In this document: in pieces, positions 33,801-45,960 of the stretch | Layout of the letters: each line of letters starts with the position of its first letter | Numbering within the stretch: position 1 is the first letter of the stretch | From: Emydura subglobosa | Lineage: Eukaryota > Chordata > Testudines > Chelidae | Length of the DNA stretch: 64,000 bases | Assembly (NCBI GenBank): GCA_007922225.1 | Contig: ML679961.1 | Coordinates: 63,483,885 to 63,547,884 of the forward strand | Reading direction: 5' to 3' | Translations under genes and position numbers: made by a program | The notes under the pieces: model-generated | What the model was told of the DNA's origin: nothing | Database searches by the model: none | What the model saw: the letters and a program-made list of their open reading frames with translations, nothing else

Positions 33801-36530
33801 CAACCGCAGTTCCACTACCACCACTTCCACAGCTGAGTGAGGAGGAAAGCCAAACGGAACCCTTATTTCCCCCATACATCTCACAGCTGCATTGTGACTC
33901 ACCCCCTGCTCTTATCACTACTGACCCATAAGATTATGTCCACGGCCCCGACTGTCCTGCAGCCACCCTCCCCTCAGCACAGAGCATTGGCGTGCTCTGA
34001 CGTTTGGGCACAGGCCCATTAGCCTCAGAAATATTCATCTCTCTCATCCTGCCTATGAGTGTGTGACTACTTTGCTCTTTGTCAGACTTCCTTTTGTGCT
34101 CACTTGCAAAGATTATGCGTGTCAATCTGTTCCTAACAATCCCTGCTGGCTGATGCCCTTGATCCCTGCTCTGCTACCTCCTGCCTGGTTCATGTTCCTC
34201 CTCTTGCATCTGAGCCCTCCTGGTGCCCATTCTATCTCCCTCCTCCTCCCCCTTCCCCAGTTTGCTGAATTCAGGATTTGTTAATGTCTCCCCCTTAGGC
34301 AAAGGATTGTTTTCTCATGGAACATACAACATACCAGGAATATGCCTTTAACCTATTGGGGGCACGTTGTAAGGTGCTACCAGGTGCGAGGCAGACACCT
34401 GGCTCTCATGTTGAAAAGGCTCATGTGCTCCTAGTGACCTTTCTGGTAGATCTGAGGTAATTGTGGTATTCCTGCTGTGCCTTTGTTTGAAGGTTTATAA
34501 TAGGACTAAGGAGCGAGATACCCTCTTTCCCCTGACGGTGGAAGGGTGATAAGTTATTAGCTGGAATGTGCCCTCCACTACTGACACAAGAGCAGTCTTG
34601 TACAACTCTGTGTGGTGTGAATGTTGTTCAGTTTCCCAACTCATCTAAGAAGTGTCTGGACTCTGGCTCCATACTGAAACAGTGCTGAGATTTGCTCTGT
34701 CATGACATGCTGCAGCACAATCATAAAGATTGTGTGGTCACATGGGGAAGGTGATGTATTATGTTGCCTTCCTCATCATGGTGTTTATAGAGCTCTCGAG
34801 ACGGTGAGAGACAGCAGATTGGCTAATGTCAGTGATGCCCCCTATTGTTCTGTGAAAAGATTCATTGGCTAAGGTTTCCAGTGGTGACCTCGATGGGGAC
34901 TGGCAGGGTATGGTTTCTCTTGGTCATCTCTTCCACGTTCCCCTTTCGCTAACCACAGAATGGCTTCTGGTACAAGCTGGTAGCTCTGGCTAGCCTGCAC
35001 CTTGGTGAGATCAAGGAAGTTCTTCTGTGGCTCACTGATCCTGTGTGGTGGGTTTGGATGTGTCAGAGGCAGAGCCAGCTTTATCATTTTCCTCTTTCTC
35101 CCTCAGTTACCTCATAGCCTACTATACCACCCTAGTATGAACCAAGGGGTTATGCTCCAGTGCATGGCTAATGCAAACCCCTCCTGAAGTGCAATACTTG
35201 GATACCTGCTCTCCCAGTTCCCTTGTCTCCTTGACCCTGGGCTGTCCCCACAGCTTTGGCCCTGCCCCTGTCCCCAAACCACTTAGCAACTGCTTGCTAT
35301 CTCTGACTCTGCCTCTGTCAATGCCTCACCCATGCTCTTCTGTGTGTCTGGAGTTTTTAAAATGAGCTTGGAGTTGCATACTCAGGTGTTAGTAGCTTAA
35401 TTTTTGTCTCCTGGCTTAACTGTGTCTCTGGTTGAGTGCATGGGGTCTCTGAGTACTTTTGTAACATGCAGTTTGGACACAGAGACCCTTAACCATGTCC
35501 TCGCCCCACCCTCATGGACCAAAGTGCAGCATGCCTGGGGCACATGGGCTATGACCAAACTCCCTTTCTGAAAATCCCCGGGTGCCCCAAACTGCACTTA
35601 AGTCCCAGTTAGAGCAAGCAATGTGCCACTTGTGCCAACACGGCTGTTAGAAAAATCTGGCCAGAATTTCTTCAATTTCACAAACTAGAGATTTTCTTTT
35701 ATATTCCGAGGTCACCCAAGTCAGGCGGTGATATGTGGAGCATCTGTCTGGGGGCTCTGCAGACCCCAAAACCCAGCTCTGGTACTGCAACACATTAACA
35801 GTCAGTTGGATTGAGGGACAGTGAACAAGCCTATGGAAGTTTGAAGAGGGAGAGTGTGCATGCTGCTAGGCAAGGAGTCAGGGAAGAACAGATTTTCTTT
35901 TCCAAACTGAATGGCTCTGATCAATCCTGGGAGCCATGTCAGGGATCAAGAGCCACCCTGCAGGAATAGAATTGTGAAAGTGGATGAGAAGCGGGGAGTT
36001 GATAGATTGATAAAGTGATGGATCACAGGTAACAGAGGCAGGGCAATGAACCACTGACAGAGGGGGTTATTACTGGGGAGGGAAGGCAGGATATGATTCC
36101 TTGTTTGGTAAATATTTCTCCACTGCACAAACCACTTACTCTCTTTTGCTGTGAACATTTATATGAATTAGACATTAGGATCAGACATTTCTATGAATCA
36201 GAATAGCATCTGCAGTTATATGAGCTAAGATTTAGAATCACCAGGGCTATGAATCCTCAGGCTTCAGGACATGAACTGATCAGCAGCTTGAGTCAGGAAG
36301 AAATCCACACTCCCATGGGATGGTTAACACAGTTTGGTACATTATGGGCAAGTTTACACCTTCCTCTGAGCCATCTGGAATTAGCCACTCTCAGAGACAA
36401 GTTACCAGGCCAAATGGATCATTTGTTCAATGCAGCAAATCTTATGTATATTTTAATGTCCCTATGTGTCAATTGTCTATTTTCTAGCATTTAAGAATTC
36501 TAGGTTGTTTGTTTATTCTTTTGGGATGGC
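30861..36530. other. Longest intron stretch without recognised repeats (5.7 kb)
   Basis: I could not assign transposon termini, SINE boxes or coding domains. Plus-strand C/T-rich patches occur at 33700-34300 and 35200-35350. A short AGTGAAA repeat lies at 32679-32699. This is the best place in the window to look for conserved non-coding sequence, but I cannot measure conservation. Confidence 0.45.
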
Positions 36531-36539
36531 AGTCTCTCA

Positions 36540-36796
36540 GGGTATGTACACATTGACGGTGGCAAATTTGCCGCCATCAGATTGATCTATCCAGATCATT
36601 TGAGTGGAAGTGAAGACCCACTCAATTGATCCGGAAGTCGATTCAATTAAACCACCTCCTCAAAAGGCACAGCGCAGTGGAGACAGTGCACTAAAGGGAA
36701 GTTACAAAGGTGACAGGAGTTATGCAAGCTACTCTGTGTAGCTTGCATAACTCCCATTGATTGCTGCCAAATTTCCGGGTAAGTGTAGACTAGGCC
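36540..36796. mobile_element. PIF/Harbinger-like MITE, TCA target duplication
   Basis: Starts GGGTATGTACACATTGACGG and ends AAGTGTAGACTAGGCC, with TCA at 36537-36539 and 36797-36799. Shares GGCAAATTTGCCGCCATCAG and GAAGACCCACTC with 56659-56916 in the same orientation. It contains a perfect 17-bp hairpin near its right end. Confidence 0.85.
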
Positions 36797-36888
36797 TCAG
36801 AATAGCAGGAGCTGCAAATTTAGAGGTAGATTGGATGGTCAAAATGACTTCTCCCTCATGGAATATTGCAGGTCTCCAGATGAGACTG

Positions 36889-37560
36889 CTAGGAACATTA
36901 GGATATGCCATATTGGATCAGACCAGTGGTCCATCTAGTCCAGGATCCTGTCTCCGAGTGGCAGTGCCAGATGATTTAGAGGAAGCTCAAGAACAAATGT
37001 GGGATAATCTGCCCCCTATGAAAGTCTCATCAAAACCCCTCAGAGTTAGATTGGTGTGTAAGCCTTGAAACACAACATTTTATATCCCTTACAAAGTGTT
37101 TTTTTTTAAGCATTAACTATTCTAACACTGGATATCCTTGTTATCCATATAAATGTCATTCCCCACTTGGAATCTTGCTAAACTTTTAGCTACAATGGCA
37201 TCTTGTGGCAATGAGTTCCACAGTCTTAATGGTGCATTGTATGAAAAAGCATTTCCAGTCATTTTAAAATGACCTCCTTACAATGGCATTGAACGTCCCC
37301 TTATCGTATCCCCTATGAGACAGGGAGAGCAGAAATTCCTGGTCCACTTTCTCTAAATCAGTCATTATTTTATGTACTTGTAACATGGCTTTTCTATTTA
37401 TCCCCTCTTTAAGGTAAACAATCCCAGTCTTTTCAATCCATCTTCATATGAGAGGTTTTGTATTTCCCCTAATGATTCGGGCTGCCCTTCTCTAACCTTC
37501 TGTATCTGGAGAGTCTGAATCTTCTCTTTTATTAGTACTTTTAACAGTGAATGTAGTGCA
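36889..37560 (-). mobile_element. CR1-type LINE, antisense, 5'-truncated
   Basis: The plus strand begins AGGAACATTAGGATATGCCA, followed by GGATCAGACCAGTGGTCCAT, the familiar reverse complement of a CR1 3' end. The minus strand near 37400-37460 encodes LSYEDGLKRLGLFTLKRG, which matches the C-terminal segment of CR1 reverse transcriptase proteins. Frames are broken, so it is inactive. Confidence 0.8.
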
Positions 37561-37794
37561 GACTGACGTCCTCTGTTTAGCCACAGGACAAGTACAGCAG
37601 CATCAGAGTCCAAAACTGCCTGCCGCCAACGTGTCTCACCAGGGATGGGAATGTAGTTCAATTTCCACAGCCCCTTCAATCTATGGCCTTACTTTCTCCC
37701 TCCAGACTGCCACCAAGGGGGCGGGGGGTGTTTAGGGCCGATTGTGCTGTTATTTTTGTGATGAGCATCCTATTCATTAGAAACTGGACTGGCT

Positions 37795-37865
37795 GTCATC
37801 CATTAGAGAACAGCCACGTTGGGACTGGATTTGAACCAGTAACCTCAGGATGAAAGTTTCCATGA
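37795..37865 (-). mobile_element. Possible tRNA-derived SINE head, antisense
   Basis: The minus strand reads CCTGAGGTTACTGGTTCAAA, then TCCAGTCCC. GGTTCAAATCC fits a polymerase III B box. No clear A box or tail was found. Confidence 0.35.
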
Positions 37866-38948
37866 TCTACTAACAATCCTCCACATTATTTAGTCCCTAC
37901 AAATATTTCTGAATTTATTTAGCCTATCCCCACTTCTCAGTGTTTGCTCTATTTGATGAGTGCATGAAATTCAAAGGAGAGAATAGTTCTGAACCCTGTT
38001 AATTCTATAAGAGCCATGACAGTAGAAGCACCAACCAGAAAGAAATATGGTGTAATGGGACTGCAGCTGTTTAACCCTGGAGGTGTAGACTGTGTCCATG
38101 GGCAATGGTCTTTACACCTTCCCCCACCTCTCTTGCATATCAGTGCCAGGACCAGGCACAATCTGGCCTTGCTCAAGGTCACATAATAATTCAGTGACAG
38201 ATTTTAGGGGTCCTGACCCACAGAAATTCTCTGCACCACCCCCTAGATACTTTCCATACCTGCCAGCAGAGAATGGATTAAATTATAAAAGGAATAGCAT
38301 GCAGCATGGTACGTTGGCTGGAAGAATCAGGGGCAATTTGATGGAAAAGTGATTTCAGTGCCCTATGGAAAGCACATATGCAGCTATATTTGGCCTTTTT
38401 AGGTTACATCTTCAAAGTAGCTTGAAATTCAACCTTTCATTCCAGTCCAAAATATCTCCCCTGGCCCAGTGAGTTCCCTGCCCTCTCTTCCTCCCACACA
38501 CAAATTGCTTTTTGTGTAAAGTGGTTTTTCATACCGAGACTTCCACTGTGGCTTGCACCCTCGAAGGACGCTGACATGACACGCAGAGCTGAGCTGTCAG
38601 GGCTCTGGGGTGGGTTCCCTCTCTTTTCTTTGATGAGTTATGACACTCCAACTGCTGCTTCCCAAACCTTCACTCAGTGCTTTTGTGAACATGTCACTGT
38701 GAATGTATGTGTGTGTGTGGGGAGGGGGCAGGGAGCAGAAGCCAGGGGATAGCAGTGTCCCAAGGGGAGGGGGAATGTTGTGAAATGGGCCCCTTTTCTG
38801 GTTTCCTTGTAGGAGCAGAGAGGTGGTGATTGTTCAGATTATTTGGTTTCCCATTTACCTTTTATTCCTTCAGGCTCCCAGCAGCCTGTTTCCCCAGTTC
38901 CCTCACTCCTCCACATTCTGTCCAGCGGGCAGGAAATACTGACTCTTT

Positions 38949-39056
38949 GGGATAGATTCTGATCCCACTTATGCTGTTGTAAATCAGGAGTCACATCAGT
39001 GAAGTCACATCAGTGAAATCACTGAAGCTAACTGATGTAAATGCAAGGAGTATCAG
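38949..39056. repeat. Near-palindromic dispersed repeat with internal duplication
   Basis: TCTGATCCCACTTATGCTGT, then AAATCAGGAG, and on the right CTGATGTAAATGCAAGGAG. The centre has TCACATCAGTGAAG repeated in tandem. Confidence 0.45.
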
Positions 39057-39941
39057 TCCTCCCTCCCTCCCCTCCCCAAACACATGCCCCACCACCCCCA
39101 TTAATTCCTATGGAGTAATGTCACACCTGGATACTATTAGGGAGCCCAAAAGTGAGTGTGGTGTTGTTTTTTTCAAATATTACTTAACAGCAATCACACT
39201 GAATGACATTTTCACCTGTGCCCCACCCTAGGGCCAGCTGGTACAATGGGCACTTGGAAGAAGAGAGCTGGAAGACTGGCCCATGTATGGAGCAAAGAGA
39301 GCTGGCTAGGAAAGCTGGGGGACTGGGCATTCAACAAGGGCAACAATCTACCTGAGATCCAGCTGAGAAATCAACAGATTGAAAAGGGGGAGGCCACACT
39401 GTGGGTCTTATAGGTTTATAAGCTAAATATTATTTGAGATATGTGATGCCACAGCCTGTATTTGACACTCTGTCCAGGATATTTGCTAGCTGTCTACATG
39501 GACACTGACTCCTTGGGGTAAGTGGATCCACTAGGTTTATCCTATTCATTTTTAGCAAACAAGCTCTGCAAGTTTATAACCTTTTACATGTTCAGATTGT
39601 CCTTCCTCTCACCTGTCTCCCTAGCAATAGCCTTGCTAGCTTTAACCCTTTGTTTGCCTAGGTATAGTTTATATCCATGTGTTGTCTGAATTGTTGCATG
39701 GTTTCTTGGAACAGAATGTTCGTTTAATCTGGGTTCTGAAGACACAAAGGTTATCAAGGACGCTAATCTACACAGCTTTACAGGATACTATACTTCTGCT
39801 CTTAGTACAAGGTGAGAAGATTTCAATTAACATTTCTATGGAGCTCAGAGGTATGTTGGGCATTAATGTTTCACATCCAGAAACCGCAGCTCAAGTACCG
39901 ACTGCATAAGAGCAAAGTGAATTTGAGGAAGTCTCCTTTTA

Positions 39942-40165
39942 GGCCTTGTCTGCACTACAAAATTAAGTGGACCTAAGTTTTATTGACATAGAGCCACCAC
40001 AATAATTAGGGCGGTGGTTCATGTCCATACTATGCACTCTCTCTCAGCGGTGTGTGCTGCCGACAGAAGAGGCATAGTGTGGACATGAACTACCACCGTA
40101 ATTACTGTGGTGGCTGTACGTTGACCTCACTTAGGTCCACTTAATTTTGTAGTGTAGACGAGGCC
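39942..40165. mobile_element. Long-TIR PIF/Harbinger-like MITE, TTA target duplication
   Basis: Terminal inverted repeats extend about 90-100 bp: GGCCTTGTCTGCACTACAAA at left mirrors TTTTGTAGTGTAGACGAGGCC at right, and GTCCATACTATGC mirrors GCATAGTGTGGAC. Flanks are TTA at 39939-39941 and 40166-40168. Nearly the whole element can fold on itself. Confidence 0.92.
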
Positions 40166-40320
40166 TTAGTCTCCAAAGGATAGCGGTCCATGTTAATAGA
40201 CCACCGTCACCACTCTGCACGGTTTGCAGTCTGCGGGAACTAGTGAGGGGTGCATGCTGCAGGGTGGGACAGAAGAACTGCCTGCAGGGCTGGGAACAAG
40301 AGCGTAGTGGGTGATGCAGA

Positions 40321-40440
40321 TCAGGGGTGAGATGCATTTGTAGGGCTGTGTTGGGGAGTCCAGGGGTGGAATAGCAAGGCGAGCTGCATGTCAGGATTGA
40401 AGTATTTTGGTAGAGCTATGAGAGGCTCCATGTAAAACTC
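40321..40440 (+). repeat. ~70-bp tandem motif family, copy 2
   Basis: TCAGGGGTGAGATGCATTTG at 40321 and TCAGGATTGAAGTATTTTGG at 40391 give a period of 70 bp. Confidence 0.5.
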
Positions 40441-41383
40441 TGCTTCACGCGTTCAGGACAACTGTCATTGCTGCATCAGTGGCTGGTGTCTGCTTATAGC
40501 TGCACGTCTCTGTTTCTCAATTCCCGCCTGTGCAGCGGCAGCAGCTTCAAGACTCTGGTGCCTGGAACACAAAGATCTGATAAGCTGTGATGGCTTGTGG
40601 CTGTGCAGCTCCCCAGTCTTCTCTGTTCCTCACCCCACCCCCGCACAGGCCTCCTCTCCTCCCCCTCTGTGCTACAGCCAAATGGAAAATACCAGTCAGC
40701 TAAAAATTGTATTACCTCTGCTGTTTCTGTGCTGCCAGACACGGAATCCCCCCACAACCCAGTCTCCCCTTGGGCCTTCCTAATAAGTCTCACCTACCCA
40801 GAGTTGGGAGCTCGGGATATACGAGTGATAGTTCAGGAACAGGGGGTTAGCGTATAAAAATACATTAGTGCATTGATCTACCAGCTGCCTCTTCCCCCTC
40901 ACGCCCTGCTGCCGCCAGTCTGATGGCATCATTTTATTTCTGACTGCAACCTAATTACTGCAAGATTGGGATTTAAAGTGCTGTGTGCTTGCTGAGAACA
41001 GCAACTGTGCTGCAGACTCCCACACAACCTGTAGGGAGGGGAGACGCGTGTGTACGTGTGCCAGGGCAGGGGGGAGCAAAGTGAGGGCTCAGACGAGCTT
41101 TCTTTAAAAATCCAGTCAGCGTGAGGTGGTGCTGGGAAGGATGGAGCAATCCAGAGCCGTCAGTCGAATCCATTTTGCTGGACAACGCTCTATGTTGTTC
41201 TTATCCAGAATGCAGCCAGTGGTCTGCACATCGGCTCCCCTCCTAGTCCTCCGTCTTATGAGGAAGGGGATCAGGGAGTAGATGTGAGAATGTACCAAGA
41301 GCTCATTCTGCAGGAGATGGGGGATACAGAAATACAGAGGAGGATCCCTTTCTAAGGGTCCTACCAAGAGTTTAAACTAAGGG

Positions 41384-41412
41384 GGTGTGTGTGCGCGTGC
41401 GTGCGTGCATGT
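41384..41412. repeat. Alternating GT/GC tract
   Basis: Uninterrupted purine-pyrimidine alternation (GTGTGTGTGCGCGTGCGTGC and on). A candidate for left-handed DNA. Confidence 0.9.
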
Positions 41413-42109
41413 AACAAAATTAACCTGGGGTTGGGTTTGTACCACCTCAATGAGTGTATTTCACCCCATCATGAAGGGTAGGGGGCAGTTGCTTCTTCAG
41501 TACCATCCTGCCTGACATCTTCCCCTGGACCTCTACAGCTCCATCTGCAGCCATGCTCTGTAGCCACAGACTGTCCTCTTACTGAGCCAGTGGAAAATGC
41601 TCCGAGTTAATACAATCTCTTTAACTGGCTGATATATATTTGCCCGAAGCAACCCACCCTGCTGGCAGGTGTTGATCCTGCTGGGAAAGAGTTATGTGGG
41701 TTCTGCTGTCTCACTGGGGAGATGCCCGGTTATGCCACTGGGGTATAAAGGAGGGGGGAGTGGCTCTATAGGGCAGAGAGGTCTAGAGTTTGGGTTCAGC
41801 AACCCTGAACTAGGAGCTGTAGGAGCAGCCCAGACTGGGATGAAGACGTGACCTGAACTTTGTTATGAAGCTGTTAATTTCTTTATTAATAAACCCAATC
41901 CCAGGGCAAGGGGCAGTTTTTACTCACTGTGTGAGCTTTGTTGGAGAGCTGTTTGGGAGATACTCCGGCTCACACTCTCCTGTCCTCTTCCCCTGGACAT
42001 TACTGTGGTTGGGACCCAGACTGGACAATGCACAAATCAATATAACTTAAGGAACAATCCTGCACTGTCTCCCTGTGTATACACTCGATGATACATTATA
42101 AGTGGGAGA

Positions 42110-43083
42110 AAGAGGGAGGAAATTGTAGGTCCACTACTTAATGGGGAAGGAGAGCTAATAAAATGGATGACACCAAGAAGTCTGAGGTGTTTAATGCCTA
42201 TTTTACTTCAGTCTTCACTAAAAACATTAATTGTGGCCAGATGCTAAACACAATTAACAACAAGGGTGAAGAAACACAAGCCAGAATAGGGAAAGAACAG
42301 GTTACAGAATATTTAAATAAGCTCAATGTATTCAAATTGGCAGGGCCTGATGAAATTCACCCTGGCATACTGAAGGATCTAGCTGAAGCAGCCTCGTAGC
42401 CATTAGTGATTGTCTTTGAGAACTCATGGAAGACTCAAAGGAGTCTCAAAGGAGTGGGGAAAGGCAAACATGGTCCCCGTTTTTCAAAAGGGGAACAAAG
42501 ATGACCCAGGGAATTATACCCCGGTTAGCTTAACTTTGATATTTGGAAAAATACTGGAACAAATTGTTAAACAATCAATTTGTAAGCACCTAAAGGATGA
42601 TAGGATAATAATTAATAGCCGACATGGATTTGTCAAGAATAAGCCATGCCCCAAACTAACCTAATTTCCTTCTTTGAAAGAGTTACTGACTTAGTGGAAG
42701 GGGGGAAGCAGTAGATGTGATTTTAGTAAGGCTTTTGACACAGTCCCACATAACATTGTCATAAGCAAATGAAAGAAATGTGATCTAGATGAAATTACCG
42801 TCAAGTAGGTGCACAACTGGTTGAAAAATCATACTCAAGGAGTAGTTATGAATGGTTAGCTGTCAAACAGGGAGAACATAACTAGTAGGGTTCTACAGGG
42901 GTCAATCCTGGGTCGGGTACTATTTCAATATTTGTATTAATGACTTGGATAATGGAGTGGAGGGTCTGCTTATCAAATTTGTGGATGACCCCAAGCTGGG
43001 AGGAGTTGCAACCACTTAGGAGGATAGGATTAGAATTCAAATGGAAGAGGTCCCTTCCAGCTATACATTTCTATGCTTTCGGT
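42110..43083 (+). mobile_element. CR1 LINE, sense, broken reverse transcriptase ORF
   Basis: Plus-strand fragments read, in order, SEVFNAYFTSVFTKN, KLAGPDEIHPGILKDLAE, NYTPVSLTLIFGKILEQIVK and KFVDDPKLGG. The last includes the catalytic FVDD box (codons at 42978-42989). These match the linker and reverse transcriptase of CR1 ORF2. A TAG at 42397-42399, frame changes before 42410 and later stops make it a pseudogene. Shortly after FVDD the sequence jumps to the 3' tail (GAGGTCCCTTCCAGCTATAC, then ATTTCTATG), so the rest of the ORF is deleted. The 5' end is truncated. Confidence 0.9.
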
Positions 43084-45240
43084 GATGTAGGAAGTCTTTC
43101 CAGTTTCCTGCTTGGAGCATATCTTAGAATCATAGACTCACCCAGGAGCAATACCAAGAGTCCAGTGTAAGGAAGGGAGAGGGCACAGAAATCTGGTGCA
43201 TAGTCATTTTATTCCCAGTAAATAAATTAACCGGTGCTTGGAGAAGGGCTGGAGTAAGACAATCCTGGGGCATTAGATGCACACGCGCCTGCGGACGTGC
43301 CCTTGTTTGGGCTAACGGTAGGGGCCATTCACATAAGGAGGGCTGGTGAAGGGGCCAATCATTATTCCAACTTAGTAGGCTAGGCACTCACCCTTACACA
43401 GCCCATCACTCCTGGCAGATTGAGGTCCATTCTACAGGAGAGCAGATTCCACACCCAGCAGATGACTGTGCTGGAGGGATCCCTGCCAGCACCCACACCA
43501 GCAAAGCCATAATAAGCCACTCAGAGTCCTCTGCTGGGAAGGTGTTAGCAGAGGTCCCCCAGAGCAACAGGTTTCTGTGTTAAAAACTGATTATGATGAA
43601 TGAGATAGTTTACGCTTCTCAGAGCTAATGTTTCAGACAGTCTGCAGACTAGGGATGATATTGCATTCGTTATGTTTGGGTCACATTTTCTAGGCTTTCT
43701 TTACAGCCAGAAGAGCTAGAAACATAATCTTTCGTAAATGAAAGCAGAGATTCTGAAGTCATCATGTGACTCCAGGAGCCAGAGCCTGCATGTGCCTATT
43801 GTGCCTGTGGCTTAAACTAGCTCTGACTCACTATGACATCAAGCATATCCAGGTTCCATGAGAGATCTGTGATAATTTCCACCTGGCAAATAAAATGGCA
43901 GGGAAAGCAGTCCGAGTGGAATCCTGTAGAGAGGTTATACTGATCTCTTGGCAAAGAGATTAGTGGGGATAGAATCGCTTATTTTATTTTAAATATCCAA
44001 GTGAAAAGTGCCCATTGACATTCCAAGGGACCAAAATCCTTTTAGCTACAAAACGGATACAGTAGGGACAGAAAAAATATCAGCTTGTCCACACTTCCAG
44101 ACTAACGTGACTCAACACTGACCTCATGGGACCACCTTGAGGGAAAAGAGGGGAGTTCTAAATTCCAGGCCTCTTTGCTGATTCTTGCAACAAGAGGCTC
44201 ACCATTTGGTGTTTTGTAATATTTTTTCCGGTTAGAGAAGAGATAAGGCTTCAATATAGTGAGTCCAACGGGAACTGTTTAATTTACCTGGCACAGCATA
44301 AGACCTTAATGTTGCCCCCTGAGCTCTTGGATTCGCAGAGTAACTAAAACAGCCTATTGCTGTCTGGAGTCTCCATAAATCCCAAACCTGAATTAAGCTA
44401 TCATGGAATGCAATTTAGCTGCCTATGCATTCAGTGGCCTCTGCGTTAAGTGACCTGCTTTCTGGATTTGGCTCACTTGTTTGGGACTAAGATGCTGAAG
44501 ATCGCTGGCCCATACCCTTGTCAGTGGCACAGTGTTTTGACGCAATATGTATGTACAACAGCTGGAAGTGGCTTGGGAAACCTCCTTTCAGTAGTGGAAT
44601 CTGTACTGCCTCTGTCTCTTCCAATTTACAGTCAAATGCGATGCAATGACTTTAGATTTGTCATCTAGTGGAAGGGGCTTTCTGTATTCCCTGGTGTAAT
44701 TAGGTGCCCCTTCTGGGAAATGCAGACTTCCTCAGATATGACGCAGCTCATGTTTTGCAAAGAGCCTTCATTACTGTGGTCAAGGAGGGCAGGCCATCCA
44801 TCTGCTGAATGCCAAAAACTAGCGTTGTACATTATGCCCCTGATGGGAAGGTGGGAACGTGTGATCTTTCAGGAGTGAACAATGGTCCCGTAGGAAAGGT
44901 GATGAGGAGGAATTGCTGTTCAAATAGACTTTCTGAGGTTGCTGAACTAACCTGAATGTCCTCAACTGAGTAACAGAGGGTCAGGGGGAGACCCGCTTTC
45001 TGGAGCAGCCTCACTTCCTATCACTTTGTATGACTAGGGATACATTTATTAATGTTTGTGTGGGGCTCAGATGCTCTGGTCACAGGAACCGTAAAAGTGT
45101 ATGGATAGCTGGGTTAATAATTTAGTCAGCTTTCACCCTAGAGCGCTTCAAAGATCTAAATGCTCAGCCTCCCGCAGTTATAATTATGTTGAAAATGTTG
45201 CTGGATTTAATAAAATAATCTACAAGTTTCAGCTCTCATT
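43084..45240. other. Intron stretch, no firmly recognised repeat
   Basis: AGAATCATAGACTCACCC at 43125 may be a CR1 tail remnant in the opposite orientation. Nothing else was recognised. Confidence 0.4.
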
Positions 45241-45244
45241 GACC

Positions 45245-45325
45245 TGCTGCAAACTATTGGCCTGCTCCCGCTCCCACTGAAGGTTGGGCATTGATTTCAG
45301 TGGCAGATATATTGGGCCCTGAGTC
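45245..45325. repeat. Degraded near-palindromic repeat (TTGATTTCAGTGG core)
   Basis: CTGCTCCCGCTCCCACTGAA, then CATTGATTTCAGTGGCAG, then ATTGGGCCC. Same layout as the CAATG-core family, weak. Confidence 0.35.
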
Positions 45326-45428
45326 AGCTGACCTAATTTGAAGAGTTTCTGGTGGATATTTGTCCCTGTCACAAAACCATTGTAGACTCTGACTCAATTT
45401 GGAGGCTGCTCAGGAGGGGTTGTTGTAA

Positions 45429-45510
45429 CTCAGGACCGAGGCGCATTGGCACGACTGAGGTCTGGAACAGCAGGGACAACGTCAGGGCAGGATTGAAGGG
45501 CTTCGGCAGG
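45429..45510 (+). repeat. ~60-70-bp tandem motif family, copy 3
   Basis: TCAGGACCGAGGCGCATTGG then CACGACTGAGGTCTGGAACA, followed by CAGGATTGAAGGGCTTCGGC about 58 bp later. Confidence 0.5.
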
Positions 45511-45729
45511 ACTCAGTGTGAGAAGATTTTCAAGAGCCTTTCCCCACTCTCTGACGAAGTGTCGTCAGTGCTGTTAAAATAAACCACCAAATCTTCCTGA
45601 ATTACACTGAATGCCTTTGGTGACGTTTAGAAATATTTCCCCTCAAAATCAGCACAAAATAGCTGTGTTAGCCAGAGACAGGGGGATGCACAGGAATAAA
45701 AAATGGGCTATTTTTGAAGGGGCACTTTC

Positions 45730-45960
45730 TGTGCTCCCCGTAGCCGGAGGAGCTGGCTCTTTCCCCTTCCCTGGCGGCCCCGAGATTGGTGGAGTTCGCG
45801 CAGCAGCAGCAGCAGCAGCAGCAGCAGCCAGAGGAACTGGCTCTCTCTTAGCGGCCCTGGGGCTGGAGGAACTGTCATCTCCTGCCCTGGCCCAAGGCCA
45901 GAGGAGCTTGTTCTCACCACCCCGGCCCTGGAGGAGTTCTGTACCCCTGCGGATGTGGGT
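45730..45960. repeat. GC-rich degenerate minisatellite containing the CAG tract
   Basis: GGAGGAGCTGGCTCTTTCC, CAGAGGAACTGGCTCTC, TGGAGGAACTGTCATCTCC, CCAGAGGAGCTTGTTCTC and TGGAGGAGTTCTGTACCCC are successive variants of one unit of about 40-60 bp. CpG dinucleotides are more frequent than in the surrounding intron. Confidence 0.6.
45801..45828. repeat. (CAG)n trinucleotide repeat, ~9 units
   Basis: Uninterrupted CAG units preceded by TTCGCG. In one plus-strand open frame (45611-46063) it reads as poly-Ala. I do not regard that frame as a gene because it has no homology, no splice context and sits inside the minisatellite. Confidence 0.95.
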
